A DNA stretch of 64,000 bases from Pogona vitticeps (taxonomy: Eukaryota > Chordata > Lepidosauria > Squamata > Agamidae), in NCBI RefSeq assembly GCF_051106095.1, contig NC_135786.1, positions 14,292,501 through 14,356,500 on the forward strand, read 5' to 3'. The translations under genes were made by a program, and so were the position numbers. The notes under the pieces were generated by a model, which was not told the DNA's origin, did no database searches, and saw only the letters and a list, made by a program, of their open reading frames with translations. Positions 12,501 through 24,129 of this stretch are shown piece by piece. The stretch's first letter is position 1, and each line of letters opens with the position of its first letter.

Positions 12501-15500
12501 ATCCAATTGAGCTTCATGGTTCTTAAGGGAATTTGAACCCAGATTCTCCTGTGTCCAAAATCTAACCACTATATTTCAGAGCGTGGCAAGCTATTTCGGC
12601 CAGAGTTTGGGAAAGCTGCCTTTTTTGGACCGTAACTGAAATAATCTCCCCAGTTTTCATAGCCAGTGGTCATGCTGGCTGGAGAATTGCGGTAGCTGTA
12701 ATCCCAAAAAGTAACTTTTACAAGTTGTAGCTTGAGGACTGAAGGCAGGAGATTCTACAATATCTCTCCCCATCCTGGATAGTGAAAATATGACAATAAC
12801 AAATTAAATAATCCATAACATGCTGCATTTAAATAGCAACCAGCTTATTCAGCGGTCAAGCTTACTTTGCTAACAGTTCTGTTCTCAGTGCTTGGATCAT
12901 AGGTTGTGCCACAGATTAAGCACCTCCCATCTTAAATTTCACCCTAATCCCCTTTGAACCATAGCCCCGCTATTCCCCCACACTTTCCAAAGCTCCCCCA
13001 ATTTTCAGGATCAGATTTGTAAGCAACGGAGGGAGGCGGAGAGGGAATAGACGAGAGGGCAAAAAGAAAAAGTCTGTGTTTTGTGAGATCTGCTCTGTGT
13101 ATGGCTTCCTGGGTACAGTACAACCTTTAACAGATGCATACCACACTGCAGTAATTTGTTGCAGTACCCATGTGTTCTGTTAAATTCCTCACCTAAGGGA
13201 GCCCTGTGGCAAAATGGTCTCTGAAAGGCAGACTACTGAAAACCTCAATTTATGTCCTATACGAATTACTGACTATCTTTTGTCTCTCAGATCGCATCAA
13301 CATCAAAAGGAAAGGCGCCTGGCCCTCAGCTTACCTTTCTGTTCAACACGTAATCGACTGTGCTGAGGCTGGAACATGCCACGGTGGGGACCACCTCTCC
13401 GTGTGGGAGTATGCCCATAACCATGGCATTCCAGATGAGACCTGCAACAACTATCAAGCTAAAGATCAAAGTGAGAAGATGGGGAAAACACTGTGTTCAT
13501 GTCTGCCTGCCTGCCTGAGCTTAGAAATGTTACTCGATTGCTGGGGAATACTGAGAGCTATACTCCAAAATTTACATTTCCAAACGGTGTTATCTATCAT
13601 ACAGTCCTATTGGGGGTGGGGTGGGTGGGGGGAAGCTAGATAAAAATAAAAATTTTAAAAAGTGGATGGGGAGTACTTCACCTTCAGAAGCCTACCTTGG
13701 ACATAATTTCCTTCTAATAGAATACCAGCAAGAAATGAAACAAAATAAAGATAAAAAGACAAAGATATTGTGGCACCTTAAAGGCTGCTATATTTTAATG
13801 TGAGCTATCGTGGACTAAGTCCACTCCTTCAGACACAAAAATACTATATAGGGCAATGCATTTATAAAGAGATCGTTGTAGGTTAGTTGCAAATTGTGTG
13901 AGTCCTTCTGGCATTCCACACCTAGTAAGGACTTAAGGCCTCTGATATTCAGTGCTTTTTCTTTTAAAGCCTTGTTCTGCAAACTGCAACATTGGTTAGT
14001 AGTTAAACGAACCCCAGGCTATTGATAACAGCAGCAGAAATAATATAAGAATGCCTGAGTTTGCTCACCGGGCACCTTACTTTAGCAAACAGATATACAC
14101 ATACACAAACAATTTTTAAAAGCTAAAAGTGATCTTCTAGTCCCTTCTGGATTTGTTTAAAGGGACTGTATGGGCTGTGGTATATTCAGGGAAGCTGCAA
14201 ATTACCCCTCAAAGCCTCCAAAGATTCTCATCCCTATCAGAGGTCATTTTTAATTTTAACATTTTGTAATCCTGTCCTAGTCTTTAGGGAAGGCTGCTTA
14301 GTTAAATGAAGAGCCTGTGTCCATTTTTGCAGGTGCAATCTCGATAAGCGCCACTGTTTCCCCAGAGGAGTTCTGATGTTCAGGGAGACTGTGTACTAGT
14401 GCCTTAGATCCTTTTAGATCACACGGGAGGGTTTCCCATCCTTAAATGAAACAAGAACTGTGTGCAGAACTGAAAAATGACAAAACAAGGCATTGCAGAA
14501 CTGCTTTGCATGGTGTACAGCCATCGGATGAATGGCAGTTTCTGTATAAGTAAAAGATCTCTGTTGATTTTGTAGAATGTAGGAAGTTTAACCAGTGTGG
14601 AACATGTGTCACTTTTGATGAATGCCACGTGGTAAAGAACTACACCCTCTGGAAAGTAGCAGATTACGGAACTGTCAGTGGGCGAGAAAAAATGATGGCA
14701 GAAATCTATGCAAATGGACCCATCAGGTAAATAAACAACCTTTTAATGTCATGTGTGTCCCGATAATAACTTGTGGAAGCCCACGAATAAACCAGTAGCC
14801 TATCAGAGTGGTCTGATTTATATGTCATGACAAGCCAAGGTGTTACGGATCTCTTGACGTGTCATTCATAAGCTGTGATGCCTGCTGTACAGTTGCTCTT
14901 GCCTGCAATGTTGTTGTTATGTCCCACCATCAAGTTGCCTCTGATTCATGGTGTCGCTGTGAATGAGTGGTCGGTCTCCAAGATGTCCTTACAGCAGCAC
15001 CTAAACAAGACATAGACTTCACGTCTGGGGTTTGTTTGCTATAACTCCGAACCTGGTGGGCGCCATTGCTCTGATTTATTCCACTTCCCATGTGAAAGAA
15101 AGGCCAGGGTTGTCGTGGTTTGTTTCTCTGAATTATTGAAAGAAAAAAAAAAACAAGCCCATTCAGTAACTCCTGCTGGGTTCACACTCTAAATGGGTAT
15201 GATCAGCTGACATGCACCAGTATTCTGACTTGCACATAACAAGCCAAAACATTTTAGCTTGTCATGATGTTTGAATGCATTTGGTAATATAGAAAAAAAT
15301 AAGCCCAGTCCCTTTGCCCATGGAGTTTTAAGCTCTGAAACATTTATATTACACCTGATCAAGTTAATGTAATCAGAACACTATATGTATTTTCCAGTTG
15401 ACCTCTACCCAGCAGAACATCTGGAGAACAAAGTCCAATGAATCAAAGCATACATTTTGGTATAAATGCAGTCTGAGTGCAATGTTGTGGCTTCAGATTA

Positions 15501-17284
15501 TGGTCTTTGATTTGTGTGACAGCGTCCAGAGGGGCTAACCAAAGCAGGCACCTTCCCTAGCATCCTAAGTATTTTGGGTCTCTTTAATTTTTCAACAGCT
15601 GTGGAATCATGGCCACTCCAAAGCTAGATGAATACACTGGAGGACTTTATGCAGAATACAAGCTGTTGCCTATGATCAACCACATAGTCTCTGTCGCCGG
15701 CTGGGGAGTGGAAAATGGAACAGAATACTGGATTGTCCGGAACTCCTGGGGCGAGCCGTGGGTAAGGCAGACAGAAAAAACCAAAAATACGATTTGTATG
15801 TGGTTCATTGGGGATGGAGTTGGGTGAGAAGATTTCATTGTATGCTGTAGAGATGGTGGTAAATTTGGAAGTGGAAATGTGCTTCCTTCCCCCCCCCACC
15901 ACCACCAGGAGAGTCCATAAATGCAAGGAGCTGGGTCCCTCTGTAGTACAAAACATAGGGAATGGGTCTTTTGTAAAGTTAATGGCCCTTAATTGCCCAT
16001 TGAAAACTAAACCACTCTAAAATGCATTACATTTTGGCATGAATCTCTTGGGATCGCATGCTTTTGGTGGGAAAATCAATTCCTGTCCCAGCTGCTGTGA
16101 GCAGCAAAGCTCTGAGGAGAAAAGGAAATGGGGGTGGGGGTGCGTGATGTCACAGTCCCTGCCCCTGAGAAACTCACAGGGCTTCACCCTGTCCTGACTG
16201 TATCACACCACTAGGCTTTAACAGGCCTTGGCAACATTTGATAATCACAGGAATAACCAGTATAATGAGCTGATTCAAGTTGGGGAAAGGGTTTGTATAG
16301 GTTTTGATCTACATCTGGGGCTTTATCTTACTTTAAAGGAGGGAAACAGAAGACTCACACAATTTGGGACCCCCATAGTGGATGCCACCCTGCCTTCACC
16401 TTCCAGTCACCTATGGCTGCTCCCATGGTTTTGTTGTTGGGAAACGAAGCAAAACAGGGCCATTCAGCGAACCCCTGTATTGGGTTGGAATTTGGCTTGG
16501 AGGCTGGCATAGGTTGTGTTTGGATTCAGACTGATCAGAGTGGACAAAATGCCAAATGACCGTGTCCGTAGCATGAAGAAGCATTACGTATGCATATAAT
16601 GGAAGGCTCCGAAACTAGGAGGAGGATGTGTATGACCAGCCCAGAAAAGGGCCTAGATAGCATTTTTTTTGGCTGTGTGTGGAGGAACTGCACCTCTAGG
16701 AAATAAATAGTTATTTGGTCACATGTAGAGATGGGTATGAACCGCAGGTTAGGTGATTAGTGCTGGTTTGTGTGACCTCCTCTGGTAGGCGCCCACATGG
16801 ACGCAACACCCTGGCTTCCCTGCCTTGCTTCCCCTTCTCCAGGCACTGCCTCTGAGGGGGGCATTATCAGCCGGGAAGTGCAGAACATCTGTTCAGCTGA
16901 CAAACAAACCAGCGCAAACCACCAAACCAATGGATCATGCCCACCTCTCTCCATAAGCCTCCATATCATTCCATCCCCTGTATACAAACATCTTAACCTT
17001 CTCGGGATGGACACAGGAGAGCCTTCTTTGGTCTCCCCCCCCCCCCCGGTGTGCACACAGTCCCTCCTGAATCTATATGTAGTTTCCAGGCTTCTCTGTA
17101 ATAAGAAAAAGTACATGGATTTGGAGCTCCTTGTGATGTGCTCAGACTAATGCAGACTAACACCTTTCAGGGAGAGCGTGGCTGGCTTAGGATCGTGACG
17201 AGTGCCTACAAAGGAGGAAGAGGACGGGAGTACAACTTGGCTCTGGAACAGGACTGTGCTTACGGAGACCCCATCGTTCCTTAA
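9323..17284 (+). CDS. CTSZ: cathepsin Z (cathepsin X), copy 1
   Basis: Lysosomal and secreted papain-family (C1A) cysteine carboxypeptidase. Six exons with GT-AG borders join in frame: 9323-9480, 12044-12207, 13291-13470, 14576-14726, 15599-15761, 17171-17284. They encode 309 residues; human CTSZ has 303. Residues 1 to about 29 form a signal peptide ([14 protein letters not shown] core). The propeptide runs to about residue 66 and keeps the regulatory cysteine (GQSCHKP). The mature enzyme starts near LPKSWDWRN. The HIP insertion unique to cathepsin Z (89-91) precedes the catalytic Cys97 (CGSCWAH). His246 ([10 protein letters not shown]) and Asn266 (NSWGEPW) complete the site. Sequons are N189-YT and N257-GT. 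The human propeptide RGD is absent (PLLRQRPGG instead). Exon 3 ends in CAAA, giving K168 at the next junction, where human has glutamate. All exons are intact, so the gene looks functional. It lies tandem to copy 2. Confidence 0.96.
10352..10359 (+). promoter_or_regulatory. CLEAR-like E-box in CTSZ-1 intron 1
   Basis: CACGTGAC matches 8 of the 10 bases of the CLEAR consensus GTCACGTGAC, which is bound by TFEB/TFE3 at lysosomal genes. It lies about 870 bp into intron 1, outside the CpG island. One short motif is weak evidence of function. Confidence 0.25.
11228..11628 (+). repeat. LINE 3' end (L2/CR1-like), in CTSZ-1 intron 1
   Basis: This is homologous by eye to 30965-31400. Both hold 'gaccTcGCTACCTGt', then 'gggtggccactcc', then a tail 'gcatataagtgcaataaataaa'. 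In the other copy the region encodes the WNSLP...[17 protein letters not shown] pattern found at the C-terminus of L2/CR1-like reverse-transcriptase proteins. This copy is more decayed. Confidence 0.6.
12380..12582 (-). repeat. tRNA-derived SINE / MIR-like, in CTSZ-1 intron 2
   Basis: On the plus strand it reads 'ataaccctgtgaggcaggt' followed by 'ggaatttgaacccagattc' and 'ctaaccactata'. This is the reverse complement of a tRNA-like head (A box TAGTGGTTAG, B box GGTTCAAATTCC) with its body downstream. An AT-rich tail lies at the 5' side of the plus strand. It is old and diverged. Confidence 0.6.
13755..13838 (-). repeat. Penelope-like fragment with hammerhead-like hairpin
   Basis: On the minus strand CTGAAGG is followed by one base, then a perfect 6-bp hairpin (GTGGAC TTA GTCCAC), then GATAGCTCAC and a 'ggtgccac' tail. 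Related pieces are at 22490-22565, 33888-33970 and 47085-47160. The layout (CTGAnGa, hairpin, GAAA-like) resembles hammerhead motifs reported in Penelope-like retroelements. It lies in CTSZ-1 intron 3. Confidence 0.45.
14909..14992. repeat. SINE body fragment, in CTSZ-1 intron 4
   Basis: The pattern 'ccaccatcaagttgcctctg' then 'ggtgtcgctgtgaatgagtg' then 'tctccaagatgtcctta' has the form of a SINE body widespread in lizards. No tRNA head is left. Confidence 0.4.
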
Positions 17285-17531
17285 GTCCATTGCTGGGCTT
17301 CATTTCCGCTTCTGGAAAGAGGACAGGTAGTTCTTCAGCACTGTACACGCAAGAGGACATATTAGCACGGATAGGTCCCCTTGTGTTGGTCCCTTTTTGA
17401 GTTCACAACTGTATGCAGAATCCTCCGTGAGGGATGGCTATTAGCTGCAGACAGAGGGCAAGACTAGACATTGATTTTCCACTTAGGAACTTTTGCTTTC
17501 ATCAGTTGTGATAGAGTGTACGCAAAAACTG

Positions 17532-17680
17532 AGAGCCCAGTGTGGTGGTGTGATTACTTGTCGACAAGGACTCAGGAGACACGGGTTCAGATCCCACTGC
17601 GTGGTCGTAATGATGATAAAGTGGGAAATACCTTGAGCTCACTGGACGAAATGTAGGATACAAATGTAATAATAAATAAA
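17532..17680 (+). repeat. tRNA-derived SINE downstream of CTSZ-1
   Basis: The head has an A-box-like 'ccagtgtggtggtgtgatta' and a B-box GGTTCAGATCC. A short body and an AATAAATAAA-rich 3' end follow. It lies about 250 bp beyond the CTSZ-1 stop. Its AATAAA at about 17671 could serve as the polyadenylation signal of copy 1, because no canonical signal lies between the stop and the SINE. Confidence 0.7.
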
Positions 17681-18008
17681 CACATTGACTCCAAACTAGT
17701 GTACATTGTCAGATTAAACATGACTCTGAAACTCCTTGAAACACCTTAATGGTGTGGTGTTACATTATAGGTGGTACATTGCCATTCCTAACGGGCTCTG
17801 GCACATTTGAAGGGGGGGGCACCGACAGACACCTTTTCCGTTTGTCTCTTCATGTTGTGTCCTTGTTTTAACGGGGGACCCTGGAACCTTAGAAGAGTTC
17901 TTAAAATGGCCATGGCCAAAAAAAAAAAAAAAAGGTTGAGAATCGCTGACTTAAATCATGTTGCCTCAGATTTGTGGGGTGGGTGAGTGGATTAGTGTGT
18001 GGAAAGCT

Positions 18009-18235
18009 AGCTCAGTAGCTCAGTGAGTTGGGTGGCTGGCTGTGGAGCAAGAGTTTGGATGTTGGATTCCCTGCTGTGTTTCCCTATGAGAACAGCCAGA
18101 TTGTGTAAACTTGGGCAAAGCTACACAGTGCCAGAGCACCCTCAGAAGAATGGACCAGTAAAACCACTTTTCAGTGTTCTTTAACTGGAAAACCCTGGAA
18201 AGGACTGCTGTAAAAGCTAGAATCAACAGAATGTA
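18009..18235 (+). repeat. tRNA-derived SINE
   Basis: A tRNA-like head ('ctcagtgagttgggtggctg', degenerate B box) leads into a body with 'ggaccagtaaaaccactttt' and 'aaaccctggaaaggactgct'. These are the same body parts as the other tRNA-SINE copies in the window. Confidence 0.65.
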
Positions 18236-18296
18236 ATCCATATCATTAGTGTTTCGGAGGTCAGACGTGGAACTTAATAGAGAAACGGAGCTTGTT

Positions 18297-18412
18297 ATAT
18301 CTAATGGTTGTTGTGGGTTTTTCAAGCTCTTTGGTTGTGTTCTGAAGGTTGTTCTTCCTAACATTTTGCCAGTATCCATGGCCAGTATCTTCAGAGGACA
18401 GCACTCTGTGTT
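18297..18412 (-). repeat. Penelope-like fragment with decayed hammerhead-like core
   Basis: The plus strand reads 'tctaatggttgttgtgggtt', then 'gaaggttgttcttcctaaca', then 'cagtatcttcagaggacag'. This is the same family and order as 27310-27440 and 35120-35220. It is an older, more diverged copy. A Tigger-type element is inserted immediately after it. Confidence 0.6.
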
Positions 18413-18413
18413 A

Positions 18414-18838
18414 CAGTGGTGCCTCACTAGACAGTTACCCTGCATGACAGTTTTTTCGCTAGACATTGGCTTTTTGGGATCACTATAGCGATTCGCAAAA
18501 CAGTGATTCTTATGGGGGAATTTCACTGGACAATGTTTGGTCCCTGTTTTGCAAATCGATGTTCGCTATACAGCAATTTTGGCAGCTCCCTCCGTGCTCA
18601 CAAACAGGTGTTTTCGGGACCCAAGCTTCGCAAGATAGCTATTTAAACAGCTGATCGGCAGTTCACAAAGCGGCTTTCATATGGCCGATCTTCACTAGAT
18701 AACAACGATTCTTCCCCATTGGAACGCATTAAACAGGTTTCAATGCATTCCAATGGGGAAATGCTTGTCGCTAGACAATGATTTCACTAAACAGCGATTT
18801 CAGTGGAACGGATTATCATCGTCTAGCGAGGCACCACT
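18414..18838. mobile_element. pogo/Tigger-type MITE (TA target)
   Basis: Terminal inverted repeats CAGTGGTGCCTC and (GA)GGCACCACT are flanked by TA at both ends. The inside has no reading frame and many 'cgctagac/gcgaat' palindromic pieces. Relatives at 34492, 39088, 44587 and 56535 share the same ends. It is non-autonomous. Confidence 0.8.
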
Positions 18839-18839
18839 T

Positions 18840-19960
18840 ATCTCTTTTCTTTCTCTCATTTTCTCTGAGTTGTGCCTCTCAGTTGGCCTTTCTTACAGAA
18901 TGAGAAAGAAAATGAGGAAGAAGTTGCTACAAAATGAGGACAGGCAAAACTTTAGAGAGGAAGAGGCTATGAATGGGGCCACATGAAGCCAGTCTGCCTC
19001 CTTGACTTTCAGCTTCCCATCTTGACCTTAATCCTTCTCTTAGAGATTCTCAGAATGAGGCTAAAACCCTCACACTTTGGATCAGACTCTGAGATCTGGT
19101 TGTTCAATTTGCGTGCACAGTTTCGGCACCTTGGAGATCCAAAGTCCAAGCAAATCCCACAAAAGCGTGCTAATTCTACATATATAACAACAGTCAGTTT
19201 TGAACATAGGGTGCTGCACGAGTCAGGTTTCTATTATGCTCACATGTAAGTTGTGTCCATGTCCCATGGAAACCAATTGAGCAGAGTGGTTTAAAATCAA
19301 ATGAGAGTGAAAATCGGGGTGAAATTATTTGTTAGCACATCTGCTTGGGACTTATTTTTCTGTATACGTTTGGAACCTGCTTTTTCATGCTGAGAAGGAA
19401 AGCTTTTCAAAAATATTAATGACAGGGACAAAACGAATCTAGTGCTAGGAGAACCTTTTCCTTCTAAAGTTTTGGCCTTGAAAGTAGCACCAAATATCAC
19501 GTAAAAAGGAGTAGAGCATGAGTAGACCTTAAGAACAGATGTACAGTATAGATGTATCCAGAGGTGAAAGAGATGAAGCCAAAGCTTTCCAGAAAGCGAA
19601 CTTTATTGAAAAAGTAAAATTAAAAGGCAAATGCATATCTTTTTTTAAATAATGGGCCAAAACACATTGGGGGAGTGAGAAAAGGGATCCTTTGCATTGG
19701 GGTAAATCCGAGGGGAGCAGAGTATTATCAGGACAAGAGTGGAAAAGCAGACAGCCAAGCCAAGGCTTCCAAATGCAGATCAGGCGGAAGAGCTACCCTA
19801 CTCAACTGGCAAGATTTTTGAAAAGAGTCCAGGAAAAGAGGGGAACTGTAGGTGCATGGCTAGGGTCTTTGGGCAAAAGGAGAGGGAAGGCAATGGAGCT
19901 CAGTGATAGAGAGCCCATGTGTTGCACCTGGAAGCTCCTATTACCAGTCTTCAGGTGGGG
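18840..19960. other. spacer, no feature seen
   Basis: I see no gene, bounded repeat or RNA gene here. The short open frames are not recognisable. Confidence 0.5.
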
Positions 19961-19968
19961 CTTTAAAG

Positions 19969-20104
19969 CAGTGGTCCCCAGCCTTGGGCCTCCAGATGTT
20001 CTTGAACTTCAGCTCCCAGAAATCCTGGCCAGAACAGTTGATGGTGAAGGCTTCTGGGAGTTGTAGTCCAAGAATATGTGGCGGCCCAAGGTTGGGGACC
20101 ACTG
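19969..20104. mobile_element. hAT-type MITE with perfect 8-bp duplication
   Basis: A near-palindromic 136-bp unit starts CAGTGGTCCCCAGCCTTGG and ends CCAAGGTTGGGGACCACTG. It is flanked by the direct repeat CTTTAAAG (19961-19968 and 20105-20112). An 8-bp duplication with CAG...CTG ends is the mark of the hAT superfamily. No transposase is inside. Confidence 0.88.
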
Positions 20105-20112
20105 CTTTAAAG

Positions 20113-22100
20113 GACCATCATCTGAAACCGACAGAACTACTGCTGGTCAGTGCAGCCAGTCTTAGGCTGGATGATCGAACGCCCTGGTCCAGTTCCTGTG
20201 GGTGAAAGAGAGTGTGTCTGCAGGCAAAGGGAATGGCAGCCAAGACTCTTTCAAACGCACAAGGTCAAAACACAGAAGAGCACTTCACATAGGCATCCTT
20301 CAGTCTCGAGAGGCGATGATAACATGCTCTGTATCGAGAAGTGTCCTCTCCAGAGCATGAAGCCTGGGTAAAGTAGTATGGAGGATAGGCTGTTACCCAA
20401 GCAGCAAATCCCCCCTCTCCACTTTGCTGAAATGAGCCAATACAACTGGTTCCAGCAACGTCGCAGGAGTTGGCAGAACGGCATGAACTGCCTTCTGGAC
20501 TCTGGATTTTGCTCTAGGTTAACTCCTGAAGCCTTTTCCATGAGTTGATATAGCCACAAGGCAGTGGAGGTTTGAAATTGGAGTTTTCCTTCTCCTAGAT
20601 GGGCTGCCTTCCATGGCTGACAAGCCCCACCTACCCGGTCTGCTCTCTTAATAGTGCAGAAGTATGATCCGTCCCTTAAAACTTTCCTGCCTCCCAGGTG
20701 TATGCAATGCTAATTGGCTTTCCTATTTACCATATTAGGGTCAGAGATAGAGTCAGAGAATTTGAGGTCCTGGGACACCCTCATTTAAGGAGGGAAAGCC
20801 CCACCTCCTAGGCCATACGGTGTGTGTGTGGGGACAAAAGAAAGAGCACTTATCGTCTTCGAAAATCCAAATATTGGGAAGATTCCCAGATTAAACAAAA
20901 GGAGAAGTTGGCTGTGCTTTTCTGAATACTGGGCTCCTGCATTCCAGATTGTGTTTTAGTAATCATCTGAAGGCTACTCAAGAGCTTTAAGCTTTTGAGT
21001 AGAGAGTGTGCATGTGACTGCATTAAGATAAATGGAATTTATGGGTTGTCTTTCAACTTTCAAAGAGCATAGAGGTTGTCTCTTGTACATTATCGACATG
21101 GGCAAAGATAGAGTGGTATCTTGTCTATATCTGTAGAGGGTAGTGATGATTCATCCTGCAAACACAGGGTCAGCTGTCCTTAATAACTAACTCTACAGAG
21201 AAGATTGAGATTGTATGAGCTGAAGTGATAAGAGGGACCACGGAAAGACAAGGTGGTGCTTTCTCTCTTACTTGTGGCAGATTCTCCCTGAAAGTTCCAG
21301 CTTGCTGGAGTCACATGTCTCAGGTCAATGCTTTTGAAGGGAAGCTGTGCTAAGACTGCCATTATTGTTAGAAGCCATGACCGTAGACCCTTGCCTCCTA
21401 AATCTATTCACATAAACAGTCAAACTGGAAAATCAGCATTAAGGGCAATGCTGCATCTTCTGGGATTAAGAGCTAAGTGGCTTACTGTGTCAAGGTAATA
21501 AGGCAGCACAGCTCTGGATGCTGTTAAACTGCAGCTCCCATCATATTGCGTATGCTGCATATTGTTTATGCTGTCTAAGGCTGATAGGATTTGTAGTCCA
21601 GCCTCTGGAGGATAATGCATTTCTCAGGTCTCTAGCACAACAATCTGTTCCCTGCTGATTGCAACACTCTCACATGCTAGAGAGGCATACGGAATGATAC
21701 AGCGATTTGCAGGAGAACGAAAGAGCTGCAGAATCCAGTTTGCCAGGCACTTTGGATTACGTTTGTTCAAGAAGCACCGGTTTCTAAACCAGATGCTGCT
21801 TGTTCAGTCATTATTTCCCCATATGCCAGTTTATAGCGGCCCATGAATGTAAAGGGGCCAGATCAGCAACATGTTCATATTCAAAATATTAGGCCCTTTT
21901 GATCTCAGAGGGGCACAGCAGGCAAGGAATCCAGAACTGTAGGCTAATTGTAGGTAAAGGGAACCTAAACCTTTAGATTTTAGAATCGGGATTAAAAATC
22001 AGCTAATCAAATAAAACGGCAATGGAAAGCTTGCAGGGGGAGGAAATATCTTTTCTCATTGACTACAAATGCACCCAGCAGCTATGGTGGTTGCTACAGT
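20113..22100. other. spacer with unclassified repeat-like stretch
   Basis: From 20274 to about 20560 a stretch beginning 'catccttcagtctcgagagg' looks like a decayed retroelement piece, but I cannot place it in a family. 20600-22100 shows no gene or bounded element. Confidence 0.35.
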
Positions 22101-22106
22101 TCTTAC

Positions 22107-22387
22107 TACCCCGTTTCCCTGAAAACAAGACCTAACCTGAAAATAAGCCCTAGTAGGATTTTTTAGGATGATCCCAATATGAACTCTATCCCAAAAATAA
22201 GCCCCCGTTAAGTGAAACCCTGCCCTCCACCCTTGTGCAGCAACCAGCAGAAGAGGACAGGACTGTATTTGAATAAATGTAGATTGTTGTGCATGAAAAA
22301 AAAACTTCCCCTGAAAATAAGCCCTAATGCATTTTGGGGAGCAAAAATTAATATATGACCCTGTCTTCTTTTGGGGGAAACACGGTA
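22107..22387. mobile_element. MITE with 'GAAAATAAG' inverted termini
   Basis: Starts TACCCCGTTTCCCTGAAAAC and ends with GGGGGAAACACGGTA. Inside, 'cctgaaaataagccct' recurs, including 'cccctgaaaataagccctaa' near 22311. The TA at both ends suggests a Tc1/mariner-class element. The second copy (56379-57098) is the same element interrupted by another transposon. Confidence 0.7.
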
Positions 22388-22489
22388 AGTCCCACATTCC
22401 ATGCAGCCTTCTCTGGGTGCCACAGGAGGGCTGTTGATGCTGAACGTCTAGATAAAACAATACTGTACAATGAAACAAAAACAAGAAAA

Positions 22490-22565
22490 GCACGGTGGCA
22501 AACTTAAGGACTGTTATAGTTTCATGTAAGTTTTTGTGGACACACCTACTTCTTCAGACTTGTTT
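22490..22565 (-). repeat. Penelope-like fragment with hammerhead-like motif
   Basis: On the minus strand CTGAAGA and one base are followed by a GT-GG / CC-AC hairpin and an A-rich GAAA-like position. Then comes 'cttacatgaaactataacag'. Same family as 13755-13838. Confidence 0.4.
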
Positions 22566-22981
22566 GGGGTGGGGTGGAGGAAGGCAAGTCCTGCATTGCT
22601 GCTGTTAGGGCTTGTCCTTCAAGGTTCAGGCTGGTGCGCCACTCCCTGCCTTGCTCCAAATATGATAATGGACTCAAGTATTTGCACTCATCAGCTGTGC
22701 TCCAGTCTGAGCAACTCCCCACAATTCACACTAGCACCTTTGCACTGAGCCTACAGAGAATGGGCAGATCCCAGTCTCCAGGTTTTCAAGGCACCTCACA
22801 CACAAAAATCAAACTTTCTCCATCAGCATCCCTCATGCACTATTAGATTTGTCTCCTTGGAAACCTAGAGAAGTAAAGCAGTTCCTAGAGACTTTGCCTC
22901 GTGCCCCAGAACCTGTCAACCACGTATGAGTTGAAAATCGACACTTAATTGTTTCCAGAGTACCTTTGGGGCAACACTATA

Positions 22982-23486
22982 CAGTGGGGTCTTGACTTGA
23001 GAACTTAATCCGTATTGGAAGGCGGTTCTCAAGTCAAAAAGTTCTCAGGTCAAATCTGCATTTCCCATAGGAATGCATTGAAAACCATTTGATCCGTATC
23101 TGCTCTTTTCCCTCCATAGAAACTAATGGGAAGCTGCTATTCTGCCTTCGACCACTAGAGGGGGATATTTTGTTTCTTTTTTTCTTAGATCAAGAAAGGT
23201 TCAGGGAAGGCAGGGAAAATACAGTCCAGGCAGTACCAGGCAGTCTGAAGACTCCCAATCCACTCTCTAAACGCTGGGAGGAGTGAGGAAGCAGACAGGC
23301 ACCCTTTTCACTGGCCAACAGTTAACTGAAAGTTCAAATTTTGCACTTTCCCTGCCTCCCACATGGTTTTTTTTCAGTTCTTAACTCAAATCTAAGTATG
23401 TAAGTCAAGTCAATATTTTCCTATGAGAGTGGTTCTTAAGTCAAAATGTTCTTAACTCGAGCCGTTCTTAAGTCAAGACCCCACTG
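22982..23486. mobile_element. Tigger-like MITE, second family
   Basis: Inverted termini CAGTGGGGTCTTGACTTGAG and TTAAGTCAAGACCCCACTG are bounded by TA on both sides. The inner sequence repeats 'ttctcaagtcaaaa/tcttaagtcaa' blocks and has no transposase frame. Confidence 0.8.
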
Positions 23487-23875
23487 TACCAGGCAGGGTG
23501 CTGGGGGAGCTCTGAAAACTGGCACCTTTAGCATCCCGCACTCCTGGCAGAGCATGGCCTCCCTGATACCAGAAAACATGTTGGTAGACTTTTGGCTGAT
23601 GGTAGGAGAATGATTCAAACTGTTACGCTATCAACATTGGCTAGAGCCTTACTGCTGAATTGTGCATGTTTTAACTCTAAAATGTATGTAAGTGACAGAA
23701 TTTAGCTTTCCCCCTGTGGGTGTCAAGAGTGCGATTTGCCCACCATGGATGTTTAAAGTTCCAGTCTTCCTTCACAGTAACAGCCTCTCCCCCAGCCACA
23801 ACACACACATTGCTTCGATGTACCTACTGCAAAAAGGACTATTGTCTCTAATGGATTGGAAAACTAAACTGAAGT

Positions 23876-24128
23876 ACTGTATTTTTCTGTGTATAAGACT
23901 ATATTTTGTCTAAAATCTTTAGACTAAAAATTGAGGGTCATCTTATACACAGAAGTAAGCTGAGGAGAGAACAAAAACAAGTGGAGGGGAAAGCAAGGAT
24001 CAAAGCGATCCTGCAGCACTTTGATCCCTTTCCCCTGCACTTGCTTTCCCCACTTAGATTTCTTAATTTTGGATTAGAAAAGTGGGGGGGCGTCTTATAC
24101 ATGGGGGCATTTCATACACGGGGAAAAA
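23876..24128. mobile_element. palindromic MITE ('TATAAGAC' family)
   Basis: The left end 'ctgtatttttctgtgtataa' and right end 'ttcatacacggggaaaaatg' are imperfect inverted repeats. Two inner arms, 'aaagcaaggatcaaagcgat' and 'ttgatccctttcccctgcac', also face each other. No coding frame. Confidence 0.55.
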
Positions 24129-24129
24129 T

